From Nitrosomonas sp. Nm51 (lineage in GTDB: Bacteria > Pseudomonadota > Gammaproteobacteria > Burkholderiales > Nitrosomonadaceae), in assembly GCF_900111165.1 (NCBI RefSeq), contig NZ_FOGH01000001.1:62001-126000 (forward strand): a DNA stretch of 64,000 nt, written 5' to 3'. Of this stretch, positions 46,788 through 57,571 are shown in pieces. A program made the position numbers and the translations under genes. Under the pieces are notes generated by a model. The model was not told the origin of the DNA. It searched no databases and saw only the letters and a program-made list of their open reading frames with translations. Numbering within the stretch: position 1 is the first letter of the stretch; each line of letters starts with the position of its first letter.

Positions 46788-47594
46788 ATGAATCGCATAG
46801 CACAAACATTTTCTGTTTTGCAGTCAAATCACAAGAAGGCGCTTATTCCCTTTATTACCGCAGGAGACCCTGCTCCCGCATTAACCGTTGAATTAATGCA
46901 TAGCCTGGTCAACGCCGGGTCGGATATTATTGAACTGGGCGTGCCATTTTCTGATCCTATGGCTGATGGGCCGACAATACAACGCTCTTCGGAGCGTGCA
47001 TTAAAGCACCGTGTAGGGTTACATGACGTGTTGAGCATGGTGTCGGAATTCCGAAAAGAAAATATGCGGACACCTGTTGTTTTAATGGGCTATGCCAATC
47101 CTGTAGAAGCAATGGGTTACAAATACTTTGCTGCCCAGGCAGAAAAAGCAGGTATTGATGGTGTGCTGACTGTGGATTATCCACCGGAAGAATGCGAAGA
47201 ATGGGTCCGGTGTCTTGAGCAACATGGGTTGGATACCATATTTTTGTTATCGCCAACGTCAACGCAATCCCGTATAGCGCAAGTTGCAAAACTGGCGAAA
47301 GGTTATATTTATTATGTTTCATTAAAAGGGGTTACCGGCGCTTCGCATCTTGATTTAAAAAGCGTGGCGTTAAGACTTGAAGAATTGCGCGCGGTGATCT
47401 CCATACCTATCGGGGTTGGCTTTGGAATACGTGACGGTAAGACAGCAGGCGCCGTAGCCAAACTTGCGGATGCGGTGGTTATTGGCAGCCGGATTATTGA
47501 AGAAATTGAACATTCGCCACAAAACAAATTGTTGAGTAATGTGGCTGAATTGGTTGCACGGATGCGCGAAGCCATTGATGCACAACGTAGTTAA
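46788..47594 (+). CDS. trpA: Tryptophan synthase alpha chain
   Basis: Releases indole from indole-3-glycerol phosphate and passes it to TrpB. 268 residues with catalytic Glu49 and Asp60 (ELGVPFSDPMADGP) at the same numbers as E. coli, and the phosphate loops GVTGAS and GFGIRDG. A small CACCGT-CA-ACGGTG hairpin lies in the gap before it (about 46693-46706), perhaps an mRNA processing or stabilising structure. Confidence 0.97.
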   Translation: MNRIAQTFSVLQSNHKKALIPFITAGDPAPALTVELMHSLVNAGSDIIELGVPFSDPMADGPTIQRSSERALKHRVGLHDVLSMVSEFRKENMRTPVVLMGYANPVEAMGYKYFAAQAEKAGIDGVLTVDYPPEECEEWVRCLEQHGLDTIFLLSPTSTQSRIAQVAKLAKGYIYYVSLKGVTGASHLDLKSVALRLEELRAVISIPIGVGFGIRDGKTAGAVAKLADAVVIGSRIIEEIEHSPQNKLLSNVAELVARMREAIDAQRS

Positions 47595-47622
47595 ATTCAG
47601 TTTTGAATAAGAGGCCGTATTT

Positions 47623-48495
47623 ATGAGCTGGTTTCAGAATATTATTCCACCTAAAATCAAACGTAAAGAGAATGGTGAAAAAAAAATAGTTCCGGAAGGA
47701 CTGTGGAGCAAATGTAGTTCCTGTGAGGCCGTCCTTTATTGTACCGATCTTGTAAAGAACATGAGTGTTTGTCCACGCTGTGATTTTCATAATCGTATTT
47801 CTGCCAGAACACGTTTGGATTACTTCCTGGATGAACATAGCCGGCAGGAAATCGGTGCGCAGATTCAGCCGACAGATCCGTTGAAGTTCAAGGACAGTAA
47901 ACGTTATGTGGATCGTCTTTCGCAAGCCAAATCCAGCATCGATGAGGGTGATGCCCTCATAGTCATGAGTGGCAGCGTTTTATCAGTACCCGTTGTCGCA
48001 GCCGTTTTCGAATTTGGGTTTATGGGGGGATCGATGGGCTCGGTGGTCGGAGAGCGTTTTGTACGCGGTGTCAACACCTGCATTGCAAATCAACTGCCGT
48101 TTGTATGTTTTAGTGCCAGTGGCGGTGCGCGCATGCAAGAAGGTCTGTTTTCACTCATGCAAATGGCCAAAACAACAGCAGCATTGACGCGTCTGAGCCG
48201 TGAAAAATTGCCATTTATTTCCGTTCTGACGGATCCAACCATGGGGGGCGTGTCTGCCAGTTTTGCGTTTATTGGTGATGTTGTTATTGCCGAGCCCGGT
48301 GCGCTGATTGGTTTTGCCGGTCCACGCGTAATCGAGCAGACAGTGCGTCAGAAATTACCGGAAGGTTTTCAACGCGCCGAGTTTTTACTGGAGCATGGAG
48401 CCGTTGATATGATAATTGATCGCCGACAGATACGTGAAAAAATCGCGAACTTGTGTACATTGCTGATGCGTGGCGCCATGCCAGTAACTGCTTGA
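47623..48495 (+). CDS. accD: Acetyl-CoA carboxylase carboxyltransferase subunit beta
   Basis: Beta subunit of the carboxyltransferase making malonyl-CoA. 290 residues with an N-terminal four-cysteine zinc ribbon (Cys31, Cys34, Cys50, Cys53), then the crotonase-like fold with SGGARMQEG and [10 protein letters not shown]. Gene order trpA-accD-folC is typical for beta- and gammaproteobacteria. Confidence 0.97.
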   Translation: MSWFQNIIPPKIKRKENGEKKIVPEGLWSKCSSCEAVLYCTDLVKNMSVCPRCDFHNRISARTRLDYFLDEHSRQEIGAQIQPTDPLKFKDSKRYVDRLSQAKSSIDEGDALIVMSGSVLSVPVVAAVFEFGFMGGSMGSVVGERFVRGVNTCIANQLPFVCFSASGGARMQEGLFSLMQMAKTTAALTRLSREKLPFISVLTDPTMGGVSASFAFIGDVVIAEPGALIGFAGPRVIEQTVRQKLPEGFQRAEFLLEHGAVDMIIDRRQIREKIANLCTLLMRGAMPVTA

Positions 48496-48588
48496 GTCAA
48501 TTCAATTCGGGTCGGGTTTCATTGTTCTCAGATCTGAGTTTTTTGCTTTCATATCCTGTTGCGTGACTGTGTACCCAGAACTGACTCA

Positions 48589-49881
48589 ATGCATATTGCC
48601 GGAAAGCCAGGCGATTTGACCGAATGGCTTGATTATCTGGAAAAACTTCATCCCAAATCAATTGATATGGGACTCGAACGCGTTGATCGAGTGCGCAACG
48701 AACTCAGGCTGACGCCGTTTTTCCCGGTAATTGTTGTAGGCGGCACCAACGGTAAAGGTTCCGTTTGCGCGATAATGGAATCCATCCTGACTGCGGCAGA
48801 TTATCGTGTCGGCTGTTACACCTCGCCGCATTTGATTCGTTACAATGAACGCATTCATGTCAAGCAACAGGTAGTCTCCGATGCGCAACTGCTCAGGGCA
48901 TTTAACACTGTTGAGCAGGCCAGAAAAAAGTGTGATGTCTCGCTGACTTATTTCGAATTCGGAACACTGGCTGCCATGCATGTGTTTATGGTTGAACGGA
49001 TTGATGTCGCCATACTTGAAGTCGGGCTGGGTGGGCGGCTTGATGCCGTAAACATTTTTGATGCCGATTGCGCCATTCTGACCAATGTTGAACTTGATCA
49101 TCAAGAATATCTCGGCGATTCCCGCGAAGCGATTGGATATGAAAAAGCCGGAATTTTCAGGCGAGAAAAGCCGGTTGTCTGTGCAGAAGCGGATTTGCCG
49201 TTGAGCGTGTTGCATCATGCGCAAAAAACAGGTGCACAAATCAATGTGATTCATCAGGATTTCGGGTTTGTTCAAGAAAGCAATCGCCAGTGGCAGTTCT
49301 GGAGCCGTCAAAACCGCCTGTATATGTTACCGCTGCCGGCATTACGCGGCAGCAACCAGTTGCATAACGCAAGTGCCTGCCTCATGGCGTTGGAGCAATT
49401 GCGCGAGCAACTTCAGATCAGCATACAGGCGATACGCGAAGGCCTGTTGTGTGTTACCTTGCCAGGAAGGTTCCAGTTGGTATCAATGCGGCCAATGATT
49501 ATTCTGGATGTTGCCCATAATCCCGCTGCCGCTGCTGTTCTGGCAAAAAATCTGGAGATGACCCCATCGGCAGGAAAGACTTATGCAGTTTTTGCAATGC
49601 TGCAGGATAAGGATATAGCAGGAGTTGTTGAGGTGCTAAAAAATCATATCGACATCTGGCTGATATCATCCACTGATGCTGCAAGGGGCGCTCATGCCCG
49701 TCAATTATTGCAAATTCTTTACAAGTCGGACATTACCAGTGAGAATAATACGATTCGTGAATTTGAAAACGTTATTTCAGCTTATGCATTTGCCTGTGAA
49801 CAGGCTGACAAAAATGATAGAATTTGTGTGTTCGGTTCTTTTTTTACAGTTGGTGCTGTCTTGCAATATCATGGAAAATAG
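48589..49881 (+). CDS. folC: Folylpolyglutamate synthase / dihydrofolate synthase
   Basis: Adds glutamate to dihydropteroate and folates. Start at 48589 (MHIAGKPGDLTEWLDYLE) gives 430 residues; a TTG 10 codons upstream is also in frame. The P-loop GGTNGKGSVCA, the SPHLIRYNERI block, and GLGGRLDAVNIFD are Mur-ligase-type signatures of FolC. It follows accD by about 90 bases and precedes dedD by 23. Confidence 0.94.
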   Translation: MHIAGKPGDLTEWLDYLEKLHPKSIDMGLERVDRVRNELRLTPFFPVIVVGGTNGKGSVCAIMESILTAADYRVGCYTSPHLIRYNERIHVKQQVVSDAQLLRAFNTVEQARKKCDVSLTYFEFGTLAAMHVFMVERIDVAILEVGLGGRLDAVNIFDADCAILTNVELDHQEYLGDSREAIGYEKAGIFRREKPVVCAEADLPLSVLHHAQKTGAQINVIHQDFGFVQESNRQWQFWSRQNRLYMLPLPALRGSNQLHNASACLMALEQLREQLQISIQAIREGLLCVTLPGRFQLVSMRPMIILDVAHNPAAAAVLAKNLEMTPSAGKTYAVFAMLQDKDIAGVVEVLKNHIDIWLISSTDAARGAHARQLLQILYKSDITSENNTIREFENVISAYAFACEQADKNDRICVFGSFFTVGAVLQYHGK

Positions 49882-49904
49882 TTTGTCAAGCAGGGATATT
49901 TGGT

Positions 49905-50573
49905 ATGAATAAAAATATCACTGAAGAAGAGTTGTTACTCAGAAAACGCGCAAGACGCCGACTGGTTGGCGCGATTGTACTGGTCGTGGCGGCAATCGTC
50001 ATTCTGCCCTTGATTTTTGATGAACCAAAGCCAGATACGGAGACACATGAAATTGATATTCATCTGTTTCCGCAGGATGATATCAGTGAAATTCCACCCT
50101 TAGTCCTGCCTTCAGAAAATTTTTCATCAGAGAACCTTGAACAAACTGAACAAAATAATGGCCGGTCGGAGCTGTCATCGGATTTGACACCTGACTTTTC
50201 CGAAACACTAGAGCCAAATGATCAATTAAGCGCGGATGACGCTCATGATGAACGTAAGCAGACTGGCCGCATCCCAATTCCGGGGATCAAACCACGATTG
50301 GTTCCAGTTCAAACTGAGCGCTCTGTTCAATCCGGTCAAACTTCCGGACAGTTTGTTGTACAGCTGGGAGCGTTTTCGGATCAGTCGAAAGCACAGCAAC
50401 AACTGCACAATCTTAAAACGAATGGTTTAAATGCGTTTACAGAAACGCACACGGTTAATGGAAAGGTTGTAACGCGTGTGCGTATCGGCCCGTTTTCAAG
50501 CCGTGACACTGCAGAAAACGAATTGAAAAAATTGAGACGGCAGGGATTGGATGGCGTAGTAACCCCCAGATAA
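49905..50573 (+). CDS. dedD: SPOR domain cell-division protein (DedD-like)
   Basis: A 222-residue inner-membrane protein. Start at 49905 (MNKNITEEELLLRKRARRRL), with AGGGA upstream. A charged cytoplasmic start, one helix (about 19-37), a Pro/Glu/Ser-rich periplasmic linker, and a C-terminal SPOR domain (about 146-220: GQFVVQLGAFSDQSKAQQQ, TRVRIGPFSSRDTAENEL). SPOR domains bind denuded glycan strands at the septum. Position between folC and cvpA is as in E. coli. Confidence 0.93.
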   Translation: MNKNITEEELLLRKRARRRLVGAIVLVVAAIVILPLIFDEPKPDTETHEIDIHLFPQDDISEIPPLVLPSENFSSENLEQTEQNNGRSELSSDLTPDFSETLEPNDQLSADDAHDERKQTGRIPIPGIKPRLVPVQTERSVQSGQTSGQFVVQLGAFSDQSKAQQQLHNLKTNGLNAFTETHTVNGKVVTRVRIGPFSSRDTAENELKKLRRQGLDGVVTPR

Positions 50574-50662
50574 TACTGAATTGCAATACAATGACACTGC
50601 ATCATTTCATTTAGGTTGTAAAGAACCGGTCCGTAATTTTATCGATTGCAGTTTTCTTTCTA

Positions 50663-51166
50663 ATGACCGTTTTTGATTATATCGTTCTGGGGATTTTTTT
50701 TATTTCGATCATTTTGAGTATCATTCGTGGGTTAGTGCGTGAGGTTCTCTCTATAGCAGGTTGGGTTATCGCCTTTATTGCAGCAAGTGCGTACGCATAC
50801 GACTTTGAGCCCTATATTCCTTCTGAGATCGATGGAGAATCGCTGCGGGTTATTGCGGCGTTTATTGCTGTTTTTATAGTCACATTGGTTGTTACTGTTT
50901 TGATCACCATGTTATTAAATGCGCTGATCAAGAACATCGGTTTAGGATTTATCGATAGAACCTTGGGTGCTTTTTTTGGATTTGCACGGGCCTTTATTAT
51001 TGTTTTGGTCATGGTTTTGATAGCAGGTTTGACCGCATTACCGCAGCAGCCAATGTGGCGCCATGCTGTGTTAAGTCCTGCACTGGAGATTGTCGCCCTG
51101 GAGGTTTTGCCCTGGCTGCCGGATGATTTGTCAAAACGAATCAGCTATGAAAAAAAGAGTAGCTGA
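50663..51166 (+). CDS. cvpA: CvpA family membrane protein
   Basis: A 167-residue protein with four membrane helices. FDYIVLGIFFISIILSIIRG, VREVLSIAGWVIAF, then DRTLGAFFGFARAFIIVL match the CvpA family, needed for colicin V production in E. coli and for envelope resilience elsewhere. The exact biochemical role is unsettled. It precedes purF as usual. Confidence 0.93.
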   Translation: MTVFDYIVLGIFFISIILSIIRGLVREVLSIAGWVIAFIAASAYAYDFEPYIPSEIDGESLRVIAAFIAVFIVTLVVTVLITMLLNALIKNIGLGFIDRTLGAFFGFARAFIIVLVMVLIAGLTALPQQPMWRHAVLSPALEIVALEVLPWLPDDLSKRISYEKKSS

Positions 51167-51254
51167 TCTGGTATAAAAAATTAGAAGGTTGTTACCGTGA
51201 TTGCGCGGTCATTATCGGTTTTTGTTATCTGTACAGTATAAACGGAGTACGCCT

Positions 51255-52775
51255 ATGTGCGGAGTATTAGGTATTGTTGCAAAATCACCGGTCAATCAAT
51301 TGCTTTATGACGGTCTGCTGATGCTGCAACATCGCGGACAGGATGCTGGCGGCATCGTAACGGCACAGGGCAATACGTTTCATATGCATAAAGGACTGGG
51401 ATTGGTGAGCGGTGTTTTTCGCACCCGTAACATGTATGAACTTCAAGGCAATATGGGCATTGGACATGTACGTTATCCAACGGCTGGATCGTCTAAGTCA
51501 CCCGCTGAAGCACAGCCTTTTTATGTAAATTCTCCATTCGGTATCGTTCTAGGCCATAATGGTAACCTGACCAATGCTGAGCAACTGAACCAGGAACTGT
51601 TTCGAACTGATTTGCGTCATGTCAATACGCATTCAGATTCGGAAGTATTATTGAATGTATTGGCGCATGAACTGCAAGAACGGGCAGGTAATTGTCATCT
51701 TGATCCGAAAACCATTTTTGCCGCTGTCAATGGCGTGCATAAACGTTGCGCAGGTGCTTATGCCGTCGTTGCGATGATTGCCGGCTATGGGCTGCTGGCA
51801 TTTCGTGATCCGCACGGTATCCGTCCACTTGTTTATGGCACAGCAGAAACAGAAAAAGGTACTGAGTATCTGGTTGCTTCGGAAAGTGTAGCAATGGATA
51901 CGTTAAATTTTCGGCTGGCGCGTGACATTGCGCCAGGAGAGGCGATTTTTATTGATGAAACAGGTGGTTTTTATAGTCAGCAGTGCGCAGACAATGCAAG
52001 CCAGAATCCATGTATTTTTGAATATGTGTATCTGGCACGCCCGGATTCTGTCATAGATGGCGTTTCAGTTTATGAAACGAGACTGAACATGGGTGAGTCG
52101 TTGGCGGATAAAATTACCCGGTCCATGCACCATCTTGATATTGATGTAGTCATTCCAATTCCTGATTCCAGCCGTCCAAGTGCGTTGCAACTGTCCAACC
52201 AGTTAGGTGTCGATTTTCGTGAAGGCTTTATCAAGAATCGTTATGTCGGACGCACATTTATAATGCCAGGACAACAGCTACGCAAAAAATCCGTGCGTCA
52301 AAAGCTCAATGCAATGAGTATCGAGTTTAAAGGAAAAAATGTTTTACTCGTTGACGATTCAATCGTACGTGGTACAACAAGTCGAGAAATCGTACAAATG
52401 GCGCGGGATGCGGGTGCCAAGAAAATTTATTTTGCATCAGCGTCACCGCCAGTGCGGTTTCCAAATGTGTATGGAATCGATATGCCGACACGGCGAGAAC
52501 TGATTGCAACTGAGCGTGATACAGAAAAAATCTGTCATGAAATAGGTGCAGATTACCTGATTTTTCAGGAACTGGATGCATTGACGCACGCAGTTTCGAA
52601 AATAAAACCAGAGTTGTCGCATTTTGAAACGTCCTGCTTTAATGGTAACTATGTCGCAGGTAATGTTACGTTGGAGTATTTGGAAGCGCTTGAAGCTAAA
52701 AGAAATTCCGAACAAGCTGGCAGACGGGCCTCATGGAAAACACAACTTGATCTGAGTCTGACTGTATCAGATTAA
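51255..52775 (+). CDS. purF: Amidophosphoribosyltransferase
   Basis: First committed step of purine synthesis, from PRPP and glutamine. Start at 51255 because Met is followed by the N-terminal nucleophile Cys2 (MCGVLGIV), with GGAG upstream; a longer frame is spurious. 506 residues, glutaminase domain first (RHRGQDAG-like [21 protein letters not shown]), phosphoribosyltransferase domain later with [16 protein letters not shown]. Confidence 0.98.
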   Translation: MCGVLGIVAKSPVNQLLYDGLLMLQHRGQDAGGIVTAQGNTFHMHKGLGLVSGVFRTRNMYELQGNMGIGHVRYPTAGSSKSPAEAQPFYVNSPFGIVLGHNGNLTNAEQLNQELFRTDLRHVNTHSDSEVLLNVLAHELQERAGNCHLDPKTIFAAVNGVHKRCAGAYAVVAMIAGYGLLAFRDPHGIRPLVYGTAETEKGTEYLVASESVAMDTLNFRLARDIAPGEAIFIDETGGFYSQQCADNASQNPCIFEYVYLARPDSVIDGVSVYETRLNMGESLADKITRSMHHLDIDVVIPIPDSSRPSALQLSNQLGVDFREGFIKNRYVGRTFIMPGQQLRKKSVRQKLNAMSIEFKGKNVLLVDDSIVRGTTSREIVQMARDAGAKKIYFASASPPVRFPNVYGIDMPTRRELIATERDTEKICHEIGADYLIFQELDALTHAVSKIKPELSHFETSCFNGNYVAGNVTLEYLEALEAKRNSEQAGRRASWKTQLDLSLTVSD

Positions 52776-52843
52776 TTGTAAACGCCCTCTAGCTGACAAC
52801 ATATCCTATCATTTGTTAAGTTTATCCAGGAGTAAATCATTTA

Positions 52844-54022
52844 ATGTCTGACGATCAACTTAAACCCGAAACACGTGCGCTACGAACGGGAATACATCGC
52901 AGCCAGTTTAATGAACATTCGGAAGCACTTTATTTGACGTCCAGTTTTGTTTTTAATAGTGCAGCGCAGGCTGCGGCGCGTTTTTCGGGAGAAGAACCCG
53001 GGAATATATATTCACGTTTTACCAATCCAACAGTTACCGCGCTGGAAGAACGGCTTGCAGCTATGGAAGGTGCGGAAACCTGTGTTGCTACTTCAACCGG
53101 AATGTCAGCAATTCTGGCATGTGTTATGGGTTTGTTATCAGCCGGCGATCATGTTGTTGCATCGCAGAGTCTGTTCGGTGCTACCGTTAATCTGTTTAAC
53201 AATATCCTGAAAAAATTTAATGTTGACACTACGTTTGTATCTGCAACCGATATGGATGCATGGTATTCGGCCGTTCAGCCGAATACCAAACTTTTTTTTC
53301 TGGAAACACCGTCCAATCCGTTAACTGAAATTTCCGATATTGCCGGCTTGGCGAAAATCGCCAGAAAGTCGGGTGCGTGGCTTGTGGTTGACAATTGCTT
53401 CTGTACCCCTATCTTGCAAAGGCCCATTGAGTTGGGTGCGGATATCGTTATTCATTCGGCGACAAAATATCTGGATGGCCAGGGCAGAGTGCTGGGAGGG
53501 GCTGTTCTGGGCAGCCGGGAACTGATGATGGAGGGCGGTGTTTACGGATTTCTGCGCACTGCCGGCCCAACTTTGAGCGCTTTTAATGCATGGGTGATTT
53601 TGAAAGGATTGGAAACGCTCAAAGTGCGTATGGACGCGCACTCAAAAAACGCCTTGCAAATGGCGCAGTGGCTGTCGGCACACCCAAATGTTGAACGGGT
53701 TTTTTACCCTGGACTGCCATCTCATCCGCAACATGAATTGGCCGTGCGCCAGCAAAGCACTGGCGGCGGTATCGTCACATTTGAGATTAAAGGCGGCAGA
53801 GAAGCTGCCTGGCGTGTCATAGACAATACGCGGCTGATATCTATTACAGCCAATTTGGGAGATGCGAAGACTACGCTGACACACCCGGCTACGACAACGC
53901 ATGGCCGTATCGGTCAGGAAGCGCGTGATGCGGCAGGTATTACCGGCGGCTTGTTGCGGATCGCGGTCGGACTGGAGGCAGTGGAGGATATTCAGGCCGA
54001 TCTGGCCAGAGGGCTTGGCTAA
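52844..54022 (+). CDS. metZ: O-succinylhomoserine sulfhydrylase
   Basis: Makes homocysteine directly from O-succinylhomoserine and sulfide for methionine. A 392-residue PLP enzyme of the Cys/Met metabolism family, with PLP Lys208 in HSATKYLDGQGR and SRFTNPTVTALEERLA. Linkage to purF and the GQGR context favour MetZ over MetB or MetY. CAGGAG precedes the ATG at a longer than usual distance. Confidence 0.94.
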   Translation: MSDDQLKPETRALRTGIHRSQFNEHSEALYLTSSFVFNSAAQAAARFSGEEPGNIYSRFTNPTVTALEERLAAMEGAETCVATSTGMSAILACVMGLLSAGDHVVASQSLFGATVNLFNNILKKFNVDTTFVSATDMDAWYSAVQPNTKLFFLETPSNPLTEISDIAGLAKIARKSGAWLVVDNCFCTPILQRPIELGADIVIHSATKYLDGQGRVLGGAVLGSRELMMEGGVYGFLRTAGPTLSAFNAWVILKGLETLKVRMDAHSKNALQMAQWLSAHPNVERVFYPGLPSHPQHELAVRQQSTGGGIVTFEIKGGREAAWRVIDNTRLISITANLGDAKTTLTHPATTTHGRIGQEARDAAGITGGLLRIAVGLEAVEDIQADLARGLG

Positions 54023-54056
54023 CTCCATCAACTTTATCGCGACCAGTTGATGGAGT
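54022..54056. terminator. Hairpin ending the metZ transcript
   Basis: ACTCCATCAACT (54022-54033) and AGTTGATGGAGT (54045-54056) form a perfect 12-bp stem that starts at the last base of the metZ stop codon. A second small hairpin (GAGCGG-CTCA-CCGCTC) follows. No T tract is present, so it may act in both directions only weakly; it separates metZ from the convergent ppiB. Confidence 0.65.
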
Positions 54057-54120
54057 CGAGCGGCTCACCGCTCATTCAATTGGGCCGTATTTATGCTGGT
54101 GCCGCCTAATCTTGGTCTCT

Positions 54121-54612
54121 TTAGATAACTTCGGCCTTTTCAATCACAATATCATCAAGTGGAACATTTTGATGGCCGCTGCGGTCGCCTGTTTTGATTT
54201 TTTTTATTTTATCTACTATAGCCTGACCTTCCACGACTTTGCCAAAAACACAATATCCAAATCCCTGGGTGGTGGGTTCTTTGTAGTTGAGAAATCCGTT
54301 ATTCGCGACATTGATGAAAAATTGTGATGTGGCTGAATGAACGTCCGCGGTCCTTGCCATAGCAATGGTATAAATTTCGTTTTTCAGGCCGTTAGCAGCT
54401 TCATTTTGAATGGGCGGATTGGTTTTTTTTTGTCTCATGTCAGGCTCGAAGCCACCTCCCTGAATCATGAAGTCATCTATCACGCGGTGAAAAATTGTGT
54501 TGTTATAAAACCCGCTGGTGACATAATTCAAAAAATTCTGTACTGTTTCAGGCGCTTTCTCAGCGTCAAGCGCAAGCGTAATATCGCCATAGTTTGTTGT
54601 CAGTTTGATCAT
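54121..54612 (-). CDS. ppiB: Peptidyl-prolyl cis-trans isomerase B (cytoplasmic cyclophilin)
   Basis: Catalyses proline isomerisation during folding. 163 residues with [28 protein letters not shown] and [11 protein letters not shown], and no signal peptide. AGGAAAT precedes the ATG. It lies 11 bases after the exported cyclophilin gene and probably shares its transcript; the two proteins are about half identical by eye, a tandem duplication. Confidence 0.95.
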   Translation of the reverse strand: MIKLTTNYGDITLALDAEKAPETVQNFLNYVTSGFYNNTIFHRVIDDFMIQGGGFEPDMRQKKTNPPIQNEAANGLKNEIYTIAMARTADVHSATSQFFINVANNGFLNYKEPTTQGFGYCVFGKVVEGQAIVDKIKKIKTGDRSGHQNVPLDDIVIEKAEVI

Positions 54613-54623
54613 AATATTTCCTG

Positions 54624-55217
54624 TTATTGCTGTTTCTTATTGTCTTCGAATGTTAAGACAGAGATATCTTCAATCGTAATTATTGTCCTGGGAACATCTC
54701 CGGGAAACGGGCCGCCAGAACCGGTAGGCGTTTTAGCAATCTGGTGAACGATATTCATGCCATCGGTCACTTCGCCGAAAACGGTGTAGCCGTACCCTCT
54801 TGCGTTAGGCGCGGTGTAATTCAAAAATGTGTTATTTGCAACATTAATGAAAAACTGCGCTGTTGCCGAATGCGGGTCGGATGTTCTTGCCATGGCAATG
54901 GTGCCTATTTCATTTTTCAAACCGTTATTGGCTTCATTTGCGATCGGGCCGCGTGTGGTTTTCTGATTGAAAGCCGTGTCAAAACCACCACCTTGAATCA
55001 TGAAATTGGGGATAACGCGATGAAAAATTGTGTTGTTATAAAATCCGTTTTCAACATAACGTAAAAAATTCTCGACAGTTTTGGGTGCTTTCTCCGGATA
55101 GAGTTCCAGCGTAATAGGTCCGAAATTTGTTTTTATGATTACCTGGGGGTTGGCGGCGTGACCGGTAATGTTCCAGAAAATGAATAAAACGGCTGCAAAA
55201 AACTGTGTAAAACGCAT
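54624..55217 (-). CDS. ppiA: Peptidyl-prolyl cis-trans isomerase A (exported cyclophilin)
   Basis: The 197-residue periplasmic form, with signal peptide [21 protein letters not shown] and cleavage near residue 22. Active-site blocks [28 protein letters not shown] and [11 protein letters not shown] are intact. CAGGAAAT precedes the ATG. It is first of the ppiA-ppiB pair and divergent from cysS. Confidence 0.95.
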   Translation of the reverse strand: MRFTQFFAAVLFIFWNITGHAANPQVIIKTNFGPITLELYPEKAPKTVENFLRYVENGFYNNTIFHRVIPNFMIQGGGFDTAFNQKTTRGPIANEANNGLKNEIGTIAMARTSDPHSATAQFFINVANNTFLNYTAPNARGYGYTVFGEVTDGMNIVHQIAKTPTGSGGPFPGDVPRTIITIEDISVLTFEDNKKQQ

Positions 55218-55353
55218 TAGATTTCCTGTAATTTGATTGTTTTAAAGTCGAGGAATTAACGGTAACTTGGTATGTTATACTCCCCAAGTTTTTGTGCTCG
55301 CACTGGATTCTATCAAGAAGACGAATCATTCTACAATTATAACGTTTCCTCGC

Positions 55354-56736
55354 ATGTTGAAAATCTATAATACTTTAATACGCGACAAGCAGAATTTTGT
55401 CCCCTTAACGCCCGGAAGAGTGACAATCTATGTATGCGGTATGACAGTCTACGATTTTTGTCATCTTGGTCATGCGCGTGTTCTGGTTGTGTTCGATATG
55501 GTTGTTCGCTGGTTGAGAGTGAGTGGGTTTGAGGTCACTTATGTCCGGAATGTCACCGATATCGATGATAAAATTATTCAACGTGCACTTGAAAATAATG
55601 AAACGATTAAATTGTTGACAGAACGTTTCATTGCAGCAATGGAACAGGATGCTGCGATACTGGGTGTTGACAGGCCAACGTACGAACCGCGGGCCACGCA
55701 GTTTGTTGAAAATATGATTGCTATGATTCAGAAGTTGGTCAACAGATCATTGGCCTATGTGGCTGCTAATGGTGACGTTTATTATGCGGTGCATCGTTTC
55801 CCAGGGTATGGAAAATTGTCTGGCAAATCATTGGATGATCTGCGGGCGGGTGAACGTGTTGGAATCGATACAAATAAAAAAGATCCGTTGGATTTCGTCT
55901 TGTGGAAATCCGCCAAGCCGGGTGAACCTTCCTGGGAATCGCCGTGGGGCAGGGGAAGGCCGGGCTGGCATATCGAGTGTTCCGCCATGAGCGAACACTA
56001 TCTGGGCAAGCAATTCGATATTCATGGCGGCGGTCAGGATTTGCAGTTTCCGCATCATGAAAATGAAATAGCCCAGAGTGAAGGGGCGCACGATCATCCT
56101 TTTGTCAATTACTGGATGCACAACGGCTTTGTCCGGATCGACAGTGAAAAAATGTCCAAGTCGCTGGGCAATTTCTTTACCGTAAGAGAAGTGCTAAAAA
56201 ACTATCAACCAGAGGTTGTCCGGTTTTTTATATTGCGTGCGCACTATCGCAGTCCGTTGAACTATTCGGATCAACATCTAAGGGATGCGAAGCTTGCTCT
56301 GGATCGTTTGTATATTGCGCTGAAAGATTTTGAATTCGTCGATAGCAGCGAAATAGACTGGACAAATGAACATGCGCGGGCGTTCCAGTTTGCGATGAAC
56401 GACGACTTCAATACGCCTGAAGCGATTGCGGTTCTGTTTGAGCTAGCCAGTATTGTTAATAAAACGCGGTCAGCACTGCATGCAACGCTACTTAAATTAC
56501 TGGGCGGTGTTCTGGGGTTACTGCAGCAATCGCCGCATTTGTATTTGCAGCACGCACCTGATTCGTCTGAAACAGAGCGCATTTCCGCCGAACAGATTGA
56601 ACAGATGATACAGCAACGGCTAAAAGCCCGAAAAAACGGGCATTATGCCGAGGCGGATACAATACGCCAGAATCTTACAGATGCGGGTATCATTCTTGAA
56701 GACAGTCCGCAGGGAACGACCTGGCGACGAAATTAA
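55354..56736 (+). CDS. cysS: Cysteinyl-tRNA synthetase
   Basis: Class Ia synthetase charging tRNA-Cys. Start at 55354 ([15 protein letters not shown]) gives 460 residues, the standard length. HLGH is at 37-40 (HIGH variant), zinc-site Cys28, and EKMSKSLGN near residue 265 is the KMSKS loop. The TAA stop shares the palindrome TTAA (56733-56736) with the stop of the opposite-strand methyltransferase. Confidence 0.97.
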   Translation: MLKIYNTLIRDKQNFVPLTPGRVTIYVCGMTVYDFCHLGHARVLVVFDMVVRWLRVSGFEVTYVRNVTDIDDKIIQRALENNETIKLLTERFIAAMEQDAAILGVDRPTYEPRATQFVENMIAMIQKLVNRSLAYVAANGDVYYAVHRFPGYGKLSGKSLDDLRAGERVGIDTNKKDPLDFVLWKSAKPGEPSWESPWGRGRPGWHIECSAMSEHYLGKQFDIHGGGQDLQFPHHENEIAQSEGAHDHPFVNYWMHNGFVRIDSEKMSKSLGNFFTVREVLKNYQPEVVRFFILRAHYRSPLNYSDQHLRDAKLALDRLYIALKDFEFVDSSEIDWTNEHARAFQFAMNDDFNTPEAIAVLFELASIVNKTRSALHATLLKLLGGVLGLLQQSPHLYLQHAPDSSETERISAEQIEQMIQQRLKARKNGHYAEADTIRQNLTDAGIILEDSPQGTTWRRN

Positions 56737-57554
56737 ACTTTCTCTGGTATGACTGGATTTTGTATTTTCGTAACGGATGTATCGCTGTCGGATCTGATTC
56801 GCCAGATATATAAAGTGGAGCCCGAAAAATCATCGAGTTTGATACAGTCATCAGGAGCAATATCCGGAATTATAAAGGTGTTGCTGATAAAAACACTGCC
56901 AGGGCGCATTTCGCTGCATATTTTCTTCCAGAGTATTTTCATTGGTGCAGGCGATAAGTACGCATATACGATGTCGTAGCGAGACAGATTTTGCTGCCAT
57001 AAATCGCCCCATTGAATGTTGCAGTCTGCTTTCGCAAGCAAGTTTTTTATTTTGCCAATGAAATATGGCAGCAATGCAGCTTCTATGCCATGAAAAGTAC
57101 CGTTGGCCTTGGTTTTACTTAATAAACTGAGAAGCCCACCGCAGCCACAACCTAAGTCAATAAAAGAAAAATTTTTCTTTTGCGGCAGGTATGTCGATAA
57201 CGCCTGCGTGACTGCATGGCTGGAGAGATATAAAGGAACTTGTGTCTGATATGTTTTTCCGTACACCAATACAAGCATGCAAAAACCAATGCCGAACCAT
57301 AACGGAGGAAATCCGAGTGCAAGTGTTGTAATTAATGCCGGAAGAAAACATAGCTGGATTGGAACCCACCAGATATCCATCTTTAAAAAATAGCTGATAA
57401 ACGCAGCCAGAATTCCTTGTAATAAAGCCCATTCAAAAATTGTTAGCCACGGTGAAATGCTGACTAGCAGGGCTATGACGGTTAATGCGATCAACTGAGA
57501 AAATAACGCCATCAATACCGGGCTGCGGCTGGTTTTCATAACAGTGGTGGACAT
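56733..57554 (-). CDS. Membrane-anchored class I SAM-dependent methyltransferase
   Basis: A 273-residue protein with three to four N-terminal membrane helices (about 15-100) and a methyltransferase domain. [16 protein letters not shown] is the SAM-binding loop, [12 protein letters not shown] the motif IV region. The C-terminus is short. The substrate is unknown; the membrane part suggests a lipid, quinone or membrane-protein target. It lies 17 bases downstream of motB on the same strand, so it may be cotranscribed with motAB. Its stop overlaps that of cysS. Confidence 0.8.
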   Translation of the reverse strand: MSTTVMKTSRSPVLMALFSQLIALTVIALLVSISPWLTIFEWALLQGILAAFISYFLKMDIWWVPIQLCFLPALITTLALGFPPLWFGIGFCMLVLVYGKTYQTQVPLYLSSHAVTQALSTYLPQKKNFSFIDLGCGCGGLLSLLSKTKANGTFHGIEAALLPYFIGKIKNLLAKADCNIQWGDLWQQNLSRYDIVYAYLSPAPMKILWKKICSEMRPGSVFISNTFIIPDIAPDDCIKLDDFSGSTLYIWRIRSDSDTSVTKIQNPVIPEKV

Positions 57555-57571
57555 ATCTGAAAAATCTTAAG

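Noticed and set aside
48658-49311. 217-codon minus-strand frame opposite folC
   Set aside because: It lies fully inside folC, which has clear motifs; no ribosome-binding site and no recognisable domain.
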